In this document: positions 54,358-63,357 of the stretch, piece after piece | How positions within the stretch are numbered: position 1 is the first letter of the stretch | How the letters are laid out: every line of letters begins with the position of its first letter | NCBI RefSeq assembly: GCF_020141465.1 | Contig: NZ_JAHSPD010000001.1 | Location: forward strand, 372,001-436,000 | Direction: 5' to 3' | DNA from: Roseovarius carneus | GTDB lineage: Bacteria > Pseudomonadota > Alphaproteobacteria > Rhodobacterales > Rhodobacteraceae | DNA length: 64,000 nucleotides | Program-made: the position numbers and the translations under genes | Notes under the pieces: generated by a model | Database searches by the model: none | What the model was told of the DNA's origin: nothing | What the model saw: only the letters and a program-made list of their open reading frames with translations

Positions 54358-55451
54358 TGCCGCCCCAGCCAGAGTGTAAGGGCCGCGAGGTCCGGCTTGC
54401 CCGCCGCCGTGATAGGCATCTGCGGGTGCCTGAACACGCGGCGCGGCACCGTCATTGCATCCAGCGCCCCCCGGCAGGCGGCAAGCAGCGCCTCCGGCTC
54501 CGCATTCCCCTCGATCACGGCCACCAAGGCCTGCCCCCGCGCTGCATCCGCAACTGGCAAAACCGCGGCGTGAATGACACCCGGCTGGGCCGCCAAAACC
54601 GCCTCAACCGCTTCGGGATGCACCCAACGCTCCGCCACGCGCAGCGCGCGGTCGCGCCGCCCCTCAAGAGAGAGATACCCATCCGCGTCCAGCCGCCCAA
54701 TCTCGCCCGCGCTCACCCAGTCTTTTTCGCGGCGCAACGGGCCATCCGCATAGCTTTCGGCCACATACGGCCCACGCACCCAGACCTCGCCCGTATCATC
54801 CACACGAAGCGCCGCTGCACCATAGGCCCGCCCGACCGACCCTTCGGGCGTATCCGCATCACTCATCGTGATGAAGCTCGTCTCGGACGCGCCGTAAAAC
54901 GCCGTGACCTCGGCCCCCGGAAAGCCCTGCAAGAGCGCGGTTCGTAGGGCTGCATCGAGTGCACCGCCCCCGACAATCACATGGCGCAGGCCAAGCGCAC
55001 CACCCGCCGCAAGAACCGGGCGCAGCTGTGACGGGCTGGCGTATAGCACCTCCTCACCCATCAACGCCGCCGCCTGCGCGCGAGGCCCCTTGCCGCCCAG
55101 AAAGCTCACATGCGCGCCGAGATGCGCCCCCTCCACCACCGCGTAAAGACCCAGAGAATGGCGCATATCCCCCAGCACCGACACCCGCGTCCCTGGCCCG
55201 ATACCAAAGCGCGCAGCATTTAGAGCAAAGCTCAGCATCCAAGAGCCTGCGCGCCGCCAGATCCGCTTGGGCGCGCCGGTAGTGCCGCCACTCAAAACCT
55301 CGAAAACGCCATCCGGCAGATCGGCGGGGCGCACGCCTTCTGGCCCGGCGGAAAAGCTGCGCCCACTCTCAATTGCCGCGCGTAGAGCCGTCGCATCGCC
55401 CCCGCGCACCTGCGCGCAGGTGTGCCACGCAAAGCGCGGCGTGCGGCTCAC
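54354..55451 (-). CDS. Short AMP-dependent acyl ligase (YhfT-like)
   Basis: Adenylate-forming enzyme of 365 residues, about 130 shorter than usual at the N-terminus. P-loop-like LSGGTTGAPKRIW is at residue 55, YGASETSFITM near 188 and the C-terminal Lys in ITAAGKPDLAAL. The aspartate for ribose binding is in GRLDADGYLSLEGRRD. It probably activates a carboxylic acid. Overlaps with the genes on both sides (4 bp each) place it in one operon with the thiolase and a GT10-like protein. A biotin or pimelate precursor link is inferred from bioY. Confidence 0.78.
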   Translation of the reverse strand: MSRTPRFAWHTCAQVRGGDATALRAAIESGRSFSAGPEGVRPADLPDGVFEVLSGGTTGAPKRIWRRAGSWMLSFALNAARFGIGPGTRVSVLGDMRHSLGLYAVVEGAHLGAHVSFLGGKGPRAQAAALMGEEVLYASPSQLRPVLAAGGALGLRHVIVGGGALDAALRTALLQGFPGAEVTAFYGASETSFITMSDADTPEGSVGRAYGAAALRVDDTGEVWVRGPYVAESYADGPLRREKDWVSAGEIGRLDADGYLSLEGRRDRALRVAERWVHPEAVEAVLAAQPGVIHAAVLPVADAARGQALVAVIEGNAEPEALLAACRGALDAMTVPRRVFRHPQMPITAAGKPDLAALTLWLGRQ

Positions 55452-56368
55452 CCCATCACCGCCCGCGCGGCACGGGTATAGAAATCCCCGTAATCCGCCG
55501 CCACTGGCACAAGCGCCTCCAGCGCCGGGATCCGCGCTGCATAACCATCTTCCGAAGCGGCCAGAACCGCCGCGCGCAAGCTGGCCTCATCCTCGCAAAC
55601 AATCATGCCCGATGTATCGAAGAAATCGGCAATATTCGGACAGCCCCAATAGATTGGCACCGTGCGGCACAAAATGGCATCCACCAGCTTCTCGGTGAAA
55701 TAATTTCGCTCTTGGATATTCTCGATCACAACCGAAAACCGATAGGGCGCCAAGGCCTCGGACTTGTCGGCAAGCGCGTTATATCCCCGGCCCAGCGCGT
55801 CCATGTCCACATCCGAACCGCGCGCCCAATCCACCATCCTATGGCGCAGCCTGTGCCCCTCCTGCGAGCGTTTCTCGGACGCGATCAGCGAAAGATTGCG
55901 GCATTTGGTGCGTTCCAGATCACGCCAGCCTGGCACCCAACACCCGCCCGCCGGGAAGAACACGCCATTGGGGATCGCACCCAAAAGCGCCTCGTCACTG
56001 GCCAAAACCTTGTGAAACCGTCCATACGCCCTTTGCAAAAGGTCCATATGCCCGCCATGAATGACGCGCGGCTCAAGGACCATGATCGACACTTTTGCCC
56101 GCGTGCCAAAGCCAAAGCGCCAGTAATGCGACTTGCGCGGATAGACGAGCAGATGATCCTCAGGTCCCAGATCGCGCAAGGCCTTGCCCACGATCCCCTC
56201 TGGCGTGCCCAACGGCCAGACAAGCTTGTCCAAAGGGAATGCGCCAGGCAGCAGGCCCAGCTTGGCCTCGTAGGGCAGGATGGCAATACGGGGAGATTGG
56301 GACAAATCGCGCGCCTTTATGACGGATTGCAGCCCCTGCGTGATACGGCCAAACCGCCTAATGCGCAA
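55448..56368 (-). CDS. GT10-like (fucosyltransferase-fold) glycosyltransferase
   Basis: Protein of 306 residues. The C-terminal half carries the alpha-1,3-fucosyltransferase motif: FSVVIENIQERNYFTEKLVD followed by AILCRTVPIYWGCPNIADFF (about 208-248), with the Glu-Asn and Thr-Glu-Lys donor-binding residues intact. The N-terminal half is divergent. It likely decorates a surface glycan. First gene of the operon ending with the thiolase, though its role looks unrelated. Confidence 0.75.
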   Translation of the reverse strand: MRIRRFGRITQGLQSVIKARDLSQSPRIAILPYEAKLGLLPGAFPLDKLVWPLGTPEGIVGKALRDLGPEDHLLVYPRKSHYWRFGFGTRAKVSIMVLEPRVIHGGHMDLLQRAYGRFHKVLASDEALLGAIPNGVFFPAGGCWVPGWRDLERTKCRNLSLIASEKRSQEGHRLRHRMVDWARGSDVDMDALGRGYNALADKSEALAPYRFSVVIENIQERNYFTEKLVDAILCRTVPIYWGCPNIADFFDTSGMIVCEDEASLRAAVLAASEDGYAARIPALEALVPVAADYGDFYTRAARAVMG

Positions 56369-56446
56369 TGCCGAGCGGGGTCTTTGAACGCTGCGGGATG
56401 GCCCTCAATCCGCGCGCAGGGCCAGCCCGCGCGCGAGGTCATTGCA

Positions 56447-56674
56447 TCAGTGTACCGTCACCGGCATCATGTCGTTTTGACGCGCAAGCACAAAGGCCAG
56501 CTTGCGGTCACGCACCAGCGCCAGCCGCTCACCTTCGGCGCTGTGCACCGCATAAAGCGTCTTGAGGCCCGTCGCCTGACTGCGCAGCTCTTCGGGCAAA
56601 TCCACCACCGCAACCGAGCGGATATAGGCGATAGGTGCGCCGCTCTCTTCGGCGAAATCATATTTCGTGTTCAT
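56447..56674 (-). CDS. DUF1150 family protein
   Basis: Short protein of 75 residues, with IAYIRSVAVVDLPEELR and LYAVHSAEGERLALVRDRKLAFVLARQ. This family is found directly after hsp20 in many Rhodobacterales, as here (12 bp). Probably a small stress-related partner; no activity known to me. Confidence 0.85.
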   Translation of the reverse strand: MNTKYDFAEESGAPIAYIRSVAVVDLPEELRSQATGLKTLYAVHSAEGERLALVRDRKLAFVLARQNDMMPVTVH

Positions 56675-56686
56675 ACCAATCTCTCC

Positions 56687-57106
56687 TTATTTGCCCGTTT
56701 TGTTGATCTTGATCGTCTGCACCACGACATCGGGCTGCGCACGCGTCAGATCGACATGCAAGAGCCCGTTTTCCATAACGGCCATGCCCACTTCGACCCC
56801 GTCCGCCAAAACGAACGAGCGTTGAAACTGCCGCGCCGCGATCCCTCGGTGCAAAAAAATGCGCCCGTCGCTGTCATCGCGCTGCCGCCCGCGGATTACC
56901 AATTGCCGGTCCTCCAGCGTCACCGCCAGATCCTCCTCGGCAAAGCCCGCCACAGCCAGCGTGATTCGGTAGGAATGGTCCGAAGTCTGTTCAATATTGA
57001 AGGGGGGATAGCCTTCGTTGCCGGATTTTGCGCTGCGTTCCAGCAACCGTTCCAGCTGTTCAAACCCCAGCATATAGGGGTGCGCCCCCAAACTCAGCTT
57101 TGTCAT
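56687..57106 (-). CDS. Small heat shock protein, Hsp20 family
   Basis: ATP-independent chaperone of 139 residues. The alpha-crystallin domain spans about 35-125 (YPPFNIEQTSDHSYRITLAVAGF; LVIRGRQ; FLHRGIAARQFQRSFVL). The closing GLLHVDLTRAQP precedes the C-terminal tail, where VQTIKINK holds the I-x-I contact. ATG 57106 has AAGGA 9 bp upstream. A sigma-32 type promoter lies 73 bp upstream of the start. Confidence 0.92.
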   Translation of the reverse strand: MTKLSLGAHPYMLGFEQLERLLERSAKSGNEGYPPFNIEQTSDHSYRITLAVAGFAEEDLAVTLEDRQLVIRGRQRDDSDGRIFLHRGIAARQFQRSFVLADGVEVGMAVMENGLLHVDLTRAQPDVVVQTIKINKTGK

Positions 57107-57178
57107 CGACACGTCCTTACTCAAGCGACTGGCCTGCGAGGCCTGCGTCCCGTTATGGCGGCGCAGGCTCATACGGAA

Positions 57179-57208
57179 AATATGGGGCCGCGAGCGCCGC
57201 TTCGCAAG
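57179..57208 (-). promoter_or_regulatory. Sigma-32 (RpoH) type promoter of hsp20
   Basis: Minus strand CTTGCG, 15 bases, CCCCATATT. This is close to the heat-shock consensus CTTGAA-N13-15-CCCCATNTA. The predicted transcript has a leader of roughly 65 nt, in which GCCTGCG and CGCAGGC (about 57140-57168) can form a hairpin. Confidence 0.7.
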
Positions 57209-57272
57209 GGCTTTGCCAAAACCGGCGGAGCGCTTATCTTGGTTGCTCTGCCTGACTGGAGAATCACGCAAG

Positions 57273-57497
57273 ATGAACGCCTTCACCGATCTGTCGATGA
57301 AATCTGACGACGTGTTGCGTGTGGAGCTTGAAGAGTTCCGCCGCCAGCACCGCGATCTGGACGAGGCTATCACGGCGCTTCAGGAAAAAGGCGCGCGCGA
57401 CCCGCTGACCATCAAACGGCTGAAGCAGCAAAAGCTGCGTCTGAAGGATCGTATCGCCTATATTGAAGACCGTCTGACGCCCGATATTATCGCCTGA
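57273..57497 (+). CDS. YdcH/DUF465 family small coiled-coil protein
   Basis: Helical protein of 74 residues: VLRVELEEFRRQHRDLDEAI, then DPLTIKRLKQQKLRLKDRI ending in YIEDRLTPDI. The DUF465 family forms a short helical hairpin. ATG 57273 is preceded by GGAGAA. Divergent from hsp20, ending 6 bp from the convergent methyltransferase gene. Confidence 0.85.
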   Translation: MNAFTDLSMKSDDVLRVELEEFRRQHRDLDEAITALQEKGARDPLTIKRLKQQKLRLKDRIAYIEDRLTPDIIA

Positions 57498-57503
57498 GCA
57501 CGC

Positions 57504-58301
57504 TCAGACCTTGCGCGCCACAAGCGTGTAGCACAGCGGCATCTGCGCCGCGCGCCCTTCATACATGTCATACTCCACCTCGCGGTTGGAATGGGGATGC
57601 TCGGTCAGCCGCTCTATCGCCAGCCCCGCCGCCACACAGCCCGTGACCACCTCGCCCAGCGTGTGCGTGAACCAGAACATCTCGGGAGAGGCCTCGCCCG
57701 GCGAGCCGTCATAGGTGATCGTCTCGGACCACGTCATAGGCGCACGGTCAAAATAGGACCGGTCCAGCGCGAAAGGGTCGGCGGCCTCAGGCTCAAACAT
57801 CTCAAGAAACGGATGCGTTTCATAGATCACCAAGGGCGCGCCGGGCGCCAGAAGGTTTGAGACCGCGCGCAGCATGCCCGCAAGGTCGGGCATCCAGTTC
57901 AGTACGCCGATGGTGATCAGCCCCAGATCAAACGGCCCGAGCCCCTCAGGCAGATCGTAGATATCGGCGCGCAGAAAATCGCAGTCCGAACCTGCCGCTT
58001 TGGCAAGGCCGCGCGCCTGCTCCAGAAACGCCTCGGATTGATCAATCCCCAGCGCAGGCGTGATCCCAAGCGCGGGCAGCGACAAAAGCTCCCGCCCGTT
58101 ATTGCACCCAACCTGCACGGCGCGCGCATCTTTGAGATCAAGCGCATCCAGCGTCGCGATCATGGTCTCGTCCAGCTCGGAAAAGCCCGGACGCGCCACA
58201 GCACGCATCATCTCGGCCCATGTGTCCTTCGCCTCAAACGCCGCCGCAGAGGCGTCCCATGCCGCGCGGTTGGCGGCTGTGTAATAAGATGTTTTTGCCA
58301 T
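57504..58301 (-). CDS. Class I SAM-dependent methyltransferase
   Basis: Protein of 265 residues. The SAM-binding motif I is [19 protein letters not shown] (about 60-78), followed by [14 protein letters not shown] and [18 protein letters not shown]. The substrate is not evident; the fold resembles small-molecule methyltransferases. It begins [19 protein letters not shown]. Convergent with ydcH-like and divergent from purE. Confidence 0.85.
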   Translation of the reverse strand: MAKTSYYTAANRAAWDASAAAFEAKDTWAEMMRAVARPGFSELDETMIATLDALDLKDARAVQVGCNNGRELLSLPALGITPALGIDQSEAFLEQARGLAKAAGSDCDFLRADIYDLPEGLGPFDLGLITIGVLNWMPDLAGMLRAVSNLLAPGAPLVIYETHPFLEMFEPEAADPFALDRSYFDRAPMTWSETITYDGSPGEASPEMFWFTHTLGEVVTGCVAAGLAIERLTEHPHSNREVEYDMYEGRAAQMPLCYTLVARKV

Positions 58302-58369
58302 GCCGCACCCTGCCCCTTGCGCGCGGCCTTTTCAAGCAGCACAAAATTATCACGCGCAAGCCCGCTCAG

Positions 58370-58399
58370 CCCTAGCGCTTCACGCGCGGCATGCTAGGG
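58370..58399. promoter_or_regulatory. Inverted repeat upstream of purE
   Basis: CCCTAGC (58370-58376) and GCTAGGG (58393-58399) form perfect 7-bp arms separated by 16 bp, 45 bp before the purE ATG. It may be part of the purE promoter or an operator. Confidence 0.35.
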
Positions 58400-58443
58400 T
58401 GTGCGCTCTTTTACAGGTAGCTATTGAGCATAAGGGGCGCGCG

Positions 58444-58932
58444 ATGCCAAACGTGCAAATCGGGATCATCATGGGAAGCCAGTCGGACTGGCCCACAATG
58501 AAGGAAGCGGCGGATATTCTGGACGCGCTCGGCGTAGCCTATGAGACGCGCATCGTCTCGGCCCACCGCACACCGGACAGGCTCTGGGATTACGGCACCA
58601 AGGCCGCCGGGCGCGGCCTCAAGGTTATCATCGCTGGCGCAGGCGGGGCCGCCCATCTGCCCGGCATGATGGCCTCCAAGACCCGCATCCCCGTGATCGG
58701 CGTACCGGTGCAGACCAAGGCCCTTTCAGGTGTCGATAGCCTCTATTCCATCGTGCAGATGCCACGCGGCTACCCCGTGGCGACGATGGCGATCGGCGCG
58801 GCGGGTGCGGCCAATGCAGGGCTCATGGCAGCGGCGATCCTCGCCAACGGGGATGCAGACCTCGCAGAGCGGCTTGATGTGTGGCGCGCGGCCCTTTCGG
58901 CCTCCATCCCCGAGGAGCCAAGCAATGACTGA
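58444..58932 (+). CDS. purE: N5-carboxyaminoimidazole ribonucleotide mutase
   Basis: Moves the carboxyl group of N5-CAIR to give CAIR in purine synthesis. It has 162 residues with [19 protein letters not shown], the catalytic His in [10 protein letters not shown], and [18 protein letters not shown] 58444 is used because it gives the normal PurE N-terminus. The end overlaps purK by 8 bp. Confidence 0.95.
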   Translation: MPNVQIGIIMGSQSDWPTMKEAADILDALGVAYETRIVSAHRTPDRLWDYGTKAAGRGLKVIIAGAGGAAHLPGMMASKTRIPVIGVPVQTKALSGVDSLYSIVQMPRGYPVATMAIGAAGAANAGLMAAAILANGDADLAERLDVWRAALSASIPEEPSND

Positions 58933-59998
58933 CATGCTGCCCCAAGGGGCGACCATCGGAATTCTTGGCGGCGGGCAGCTGGGCCGGATGCTGGCCCTGG
59001 CCGCCGCGCGGCTGGGCTTTAAGACCTGCGTGTTTGAGCCGGGTGCAGACTGCCCCGCAAGCCATGTGGCGCATCGCCATATTCAGGCGGGCTATGATGA
59101 TGAAGACGCCCTACGGACCTTTGCCGCCGCCGTCGATGTGATCACCTATGAGTTTGAGAATATTCCCACCGCCGCGCTCGATATCTTAGAGCCGCTCAGG
59201 CCCGTCCGCCCGGACCGCACAGCGCTACGCGTGTGTCAGGACCGTCTGGTTGAGAAGGCGTTTCTGAACGATCTGGGCCTGAAAACCGCTCCTTTTGCCG
59301 CCGTGGATGATGGTGTGGACCTCACACAGGCCATGGCCGAGATCGGCATCCCCGCGATCCTCAAAACCCGCCGCTTTGGCTATGACGGCAAGGGGCAGGC
59401 GCGCATCTCAGACCCAAATGAGGCCGAGGCGGCGTTGGCCGCGATGAACGGCGCGCCTGCGCTTTATGAAGGTTTCGTCGATTTCACCCATGAAGTGTCG
59501 GTGATCGCCGCGCGCGGTTTGGGCGGCGATGTTGCAGCCTTTGATCCCGGTCAGAACGTCCATGAGGGCGGCATTTTGCGCACCACGACCGTGCCCGCAA
59601 AGCTCAGCCCCGCGCAGCGAAGCGACGCCGTTTTGCTGGCTGCACAAATCCTCAACAAGCTTAACTATGTGGGCGTGATGGGTGTGGAGCTTTTCGTGAC
59701 CGCAGAGGGGCTTGTAGTGAACGAGATTGCCCCGCGCGTACATAACTCCGGGCACTGGACGCAAAATGGCTGCACCGTGGATCAGTTTGAGCAGCATATC
59801 CGCGCCGTGGCCGGATGGCCGCTGGGCGATGGCAAACGGCACGCGAATGTGGTGATGGAGAACCTCATTGGCCGCGATATGGACCGGGTGCCGGATCTGG
59901 CCAAGTCAGGCGATTGCGCGCTGCATCTTTATGGCAAGGTCGACGTGAAAGAGGGCCGCAAGATGGGCCATGTGAACCGCATCACCGGCGCGGCCTGA
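58925..59998 (+). CDS. purK: N5-carboxyaminoimidazole ribonucleotide synthase
   Basis: ATP-grasp enzyme that makes N5-CAIR from AIR, bicarbonate and ATP. It has 357 residues. [41 protein letters not shown] and [14 protein letters not shown] are all family blocks. Works directly before PurE; the two genes overlap. Confidence 0.95.
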   Translation: MTDMLPQGATIGILGGGQLGRMLALAAARLGFKTCVFEPGADCPASHVAHRHIQAGYDDEDALRTFAAAVDVITYEFENIPTAALDILEPLRPVRPDRTALRVCQDRLVEKAFLNDLGLKTAPFAAVDDGVDLTQAMAEIGIPAILKTRRFGYDGKGQARISDPNEAEAALAAMNGAPALYEGFVDFTHEVSVIAARGLGGDVAAFDPGQNVHEGGILRTTTVPAKLSPAQRSDAVLLAAQILNKLNYVGVMGVELFVTAEGLVVNEIAPRVHNSGHWTQNGCTVDQFEQHIRAVAGWPLGDGKRHANVVMENLIGRDMDRVPDLAKSGDCALHLYGKVDVKEGRKMGHVNRITGAA

Positions 59999-60051
59999 TC
60001 CTCCGCCGCCTTTACGGGCGTTTTCAGCAGCAACGTAGCCCCGCCGCAAGA

Positions 60052-62313
60052 TCACCCCCGCCGCGTGCGCTCCACCTTGCGCTTGGCTTTGGCCGCCTTG
60101 CGCTTCGCGGGCCCGGGCTTGCGGCGTGGCGCCTTGCCACGTCCCTTGCCCGACCCACCGCGCGGCACAGCCTTGCCTTCAACCGAGATAAGCTCCAGCG
60201 CGATCCCGCCCGTAACCGGCACCGCCTCAGCCAAACGCACCGTCACCCGCTGACCCAGCCCGATGACCCGCCCGCTCTCCGCGCCCATCAGCGTGCCCGC
60301 CTCACGGTCAAAATGGAAATATTCCCGCCCAAGGCTGCGCACCGGGATAAGCCCATCGGCCCCCGTCTCATCCAGCCGCACGAACACGCCGAACTTCACT
60401 ACGCCGCTGATCCGGCCCGTGAACTCATCGCCTACACGCTCGCTCAGAAACGCCGCAAGATAGCGATCATTCGTGTCACGCTCCGCCATCATCGAGCGCC
60501 GCTCCGTGTCGGAAATATGCTTGGCCGTGCCCTCCAGCCGGTCAATCTCCTGCGCGCTCAACCCGTCATCGCCCCAACCATGCGCCGTGATCAGCGCGCG
60601 GTGCACGACCAGATCCGCATAGCGCCGGATCGGCGATGTGAAATGGCCATACGCCCTGAGCGCCAGCCCGAAATGGCCGTAATTGCCGGGGCTATAGTAA
60701 GCCTGTGTCATGGCGCGCAGGGTGCTCATGTTGATCTGCTCGGCGTGATCCGTGCCCGCAGCCCCACTCAGAAGCGCGTTGAGATGCGCGGTCTTGAGAA
60801 CCTGCCCCTTGGCAAGTACGAGCCCCGCCGCCTCGGCCACCTCACGCAGGCTGTCGAGCTTTTCCTCCGCAGGCTCCTCATGGACCCGGTAGAGAAGCGG
60901 CACCTCCCGCGCGGCCAAAGTCTCGGCGGCGGCCACATTGGCCAGTACCATCATCTCCTCAATCAGCTTGTGCGCATCCAGCCTTTCGGTGAAATTCACG
61001 CTCAGAACCTCACCCGTATCGCTCAGTTGCACCTTGCGCTCGGGCAGGTCCAGATCGAGGGGCTGACGCCGCCCGCGGGCTTCTTTGAGCGCCCCATAGG
61101 CAGCATATAGCGGGCGGATCACGGATTCCAGAAGCCCCAAAGCGCGCTCAGAGGGCGCGCCATCCATCGCCGATTGCACCTCCTGGTAGGTCAGCGAGGC
61201 CGCCGAGCGCATCAGGCCGCGCACAAACCGCTGGCCGATTTTCTCACCCTCTGCGCTGATCTGCATCCGCACGGCGACACAGGCACGCGGCACGCCCTCA
61301 TGCAGGCTGCACAAATCGCCCGAAAGCCTGTCCGGCAGCATCGGCACCACACGGTCAGGGAAATAGCTGGAGTTACCGCGCTCGCGTGCCTCCGCGTCCA
61401 GCGCGGAGCCGGGGCGCACATGATGCGCCACATCGGCAATCGCGACCCATATCACATGGCCACCAGGGTTTGCCGGATCATCATCGGCATGGGCATAAAC
61501 CGCATCGTCATGGTCACGCGCGTCCGCCGGGTCGATCGTAACCAATGGCATTTCGCGCAGATCCTCGCGCTCTTCAAGGCCTGCCGGGGCCATCGCATCG
61601 GCCTCCGCAACCACATCATCGGGGAAGCGGTCGGGGATGCCGTGCTGGTGAATAGCAATCAGCGAGACCGCGCGCGGCGCGGACGGATCGCCCAGACGCG
61701 CGATGATGCGCGCCCGTGGCAGACCCATGCGGCCACGCGGGCCGGATTGCTCGGCCTCGACCAGCTCTCCGTCCTGCGCACCGTCGGTCGCATTCGCCTC
61801 GACCAGCCATTCCTTGCCGTTGCCCTTGTCGATGGGCACGATCCGCCCGCCCTCGGCCCCTTTGCGGAAAACGCCCAGCACCTTGAGCGGATTGGTCCCG
61901 ATGCGTCGGATTAGGCGCGCGTCATAACCATGCGCCTCGCCCTCAACCTCGCTCAGACGGGCCAAGATACGGTCGCCCGTGCCCAGCGCTGGATCAGAGG
62001 CGCGCGGCACCAAAAGGATCACAGGCTCCGGCCCGCTGCCCTGCCACTCCATCGGGCGCGCCAGAAGCTCACCATCACTGGCCGCCCCTGTCACTTCCAG
62101 AACAGAGACAGGCGGCAGGCGATCCGGGTCGCGCCGGGATTTCTTGCGCGCCTCGATATGGCCGTCCTCGGCCAGTTCCCTGAGCATGCGTTTAAGGTCG
62201 ATCCGCGCCGCCCCCTTGATGCCGAAGGCCTTGGAGATGTCGCGTTTCGAGGTGAGGGTCGGGTTGTCGGAGATCCATTGCAGGATCTCGTCGCGTGTGG
62301 GCAGCTTGCTCAT
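60052..62313 (-). CDS. rnr: Ribonuclease R
   Basis: Processive 3'-5' exoribonuclease of 753 residues. Winged-helix N-terminus (about 1-60), cold-shock domains, the RNB domain beginning near 255 with the catalytic Asp cluster in TIDPADARDHDDAVYA, and an S1 domain (about 625-710, EFTGRISGVVKFGVFVRLDE). It ends in a very basic tail rich in RK and KRK. Gene stands between purK (convergent) and a DUF2064 gene. Confidence 0.95.
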   Translation of the reverse strand: MSKLPTRDEILQWISDNPTLTSKRDISKAFGIKGAARIDLKRMLRELAEDGHIEARKKSRRDPDRLPPVSVLEVTGAASDGELLARPMEWQGSGPEPVILLVPRASDPALGTGDRILARLSEVEGEAHGYDARLIRRIGTNPLKVLGVFRKGAEGGRIVPIDKGNGKEWLVEANATDGAQDGELVEAEQSGPRGRMGLPRARIIARLGDPSAPRAVSLIAIHQHGIPDRFPDDVVAEADAMAPAGLEEREDLREMPLVTIDPADARDHDDAVYAHADDDPANPGGHVIWVAIADVAHHVRPGSALDAEARERGNSSYFPDRVVPMLPDRLSGDLCSLHEGVPRACVAVRMQISAEGEKIGQRFVRGLMRSAASLTYQEVQSAMDGAPSERALGLLESVIRPLYAAYGALKEARGRRQPLDLDLPERKVQLSDTGEVLSVNFTERLDAHKLIEEMMVLANVAAAETLAAREVPLLYRVHEEPAEEKLDSLREVAEAAGLVLAKGQVLKTAHLNALLSGAAGTDHAEQINMSTLRAMTQAYYSPGNYGHFGLALRAYGHFTSPIRRYADLVVHRALITAHGWGDDGLSAQEIDRLEGTAKHISDTERRSMMAERDTNDRYLAAFLSERVGDEFTGRISGVVKFGVFVRLDETGADGLIPVRSLGREYFHFDREAGTLMGAESGRVIGLGQRVTVRLAEAVPVTGGIALELISVEGKAVPRGGSGKGRGKAPRRKPGPAKRKAAKAKRKVERTRRG

Positions 62314-62344
62314 GGCGCGGGAGTAGCACGCAGAAAGGCGGACG

Positions 62345-62947
62345 TCATCCGCGAAATCCGAGGCGAGGCTTTACCGCCAAGTCGGCGGCGGTATCAACAT
62401 CGCGGAGCGTATCGAGCAGGGCAATCGGCAGCGGCGCCAGCGTTTGCGCAGTATCATTGAGCGCGTATCGCGTGGACCAGCGCACCCCTTGGAGGAAGGC
62501 CGCAGGCGGCGGAGCGCTGCGTTTCAACCCGATAAGCCAATAGCCACCATCCGGCGCAGGGCCAAGCGCGGCACCGCGGCTGCCCAGCGCGCGAAAGGCA
62601 CGGGCGATGTGGTGCTTGCGGATGCCGGGAATATCCCCGCCGATGATGCAGACCGGGCCGGGTGGCGCGCCACGCATCAGGCGGGCCATCCGCTCGCCCA
62701 GATCGCCGCGCCCTTGCGGGAGGCGCGGCAGGTGTGCAGGCCAGATGCGACTTTGCAGACCCTCGTGGTCGGGGCTGACGGCGAGGCATGTCTCCCAGCG
62801 CGGGTCTTGGACTTCGCGCAAGAGCCGCGCCGTCTGGTGTCGGAACCACCATGCGGCAGTCGTCATGCCGATATCCGCGCCCAGCCGTGTCTTGACCCGG
62901 CCCGGACGTGGCTCTTTCACCATCACGATCAGCTGCGCACGCCTCAC
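62345..62947 (-). CDS. DUF2064/TIGR04282 family glycosyltransferase-like protein
   Basis: GT-A-like nucleotidyl/glycosyl transferase of 200 residues. MVKEPRPGRVKTRLG near the start and CIIGGDIPGIRKHHI with GPAPDGGYWLIGLK are the family marks. Some relatives act in arsenosugar biosynthesis; nothing else here supports that. GTG start overlaps the GNAT gene stop (GTGA). Confidence 0.8.
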   Translation of the reverse strand: MRRAQLIVMVKEPRPGRVKTRLGADIGMTTAAWWFRHQTARLLREVQDPRWETCLAVSPDHEGLQSRIWPAHLPRLPQGRGDLGERMARLMRGAPPGPVCIIGGDIPGIRKHHIARAFRALGSRGAALGPAPDGGYWLIGLKRSAPPPAAFLQGVRWSTRYALNDTAQTLAPLPIALLDTLRDVDTAADLAVKPRLGFRG

Positions 62948-63357
62948 AGGTCGCGCACCATGTCACGATGATCTATGCCTGCATCGTCATAGACAGGCCC
63001 CTCGGCGGTGAAGCCCAGCTTTGCGTAAAATTCCAGCGCATGGATCTGCGCGCCCAACCGCACATGTTGAAGCCCCCGCGCTTTAGCCGATGCCATTGCG
63101 GCGCGGATGAGCGCTTTGCCCAGTCCCGTGCCCCGCTGTTCGGGCAGAACACAAACGCGGCCGATCTTGGCCTCATCGGGGCCAAGCAGGATGCGGGCGG
63201 TGCCCACAGGCCTATCGTCCTGATGCGCGAGAAGGTGTATTGCGCCCGCGTCCAGCGCGTCGCGTTCCTCATCCTCAGGCACGCCTTGTTCTTCCACGAA
63301 AACGGTATGGCGTAGCCCAAAGCAGGTCGCATGATCCTCGGTCTCAGAAATCCTCAC
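62944..63357 (-). CDS. GNAT N-acetyltransferase (ElaA-like)
   Basis: Acetyltransferase of 137 residues. The acetyl-CoA binding loop is [18 protein letters not shown] (about 67-84), preceded by [21 protein letters not shown] start overlaps the dapE stop. The group acetylated is not evident. Confidence 0.82.
   Translation of the reverse strand: MRISETEDHATCFGLRHTVFVEEQGVPEDEERDALDAGAIHLLAHQDDRPVGTARILLGPDEAKIGRVCVLPEQRGTGLGKALIRAAMASAKARGLQHVRLGAQIHALEFYAKLGFTAEGPVYDDAGIDHRDMVRDL

Noticed and set aside
55373-57307. 644-codon open frame on + across the GT10, DUF1150 and hsp20 genes
   Set aside because: It spans three recognised minus-strand genes and their gaps; no motif, no ribosome site.
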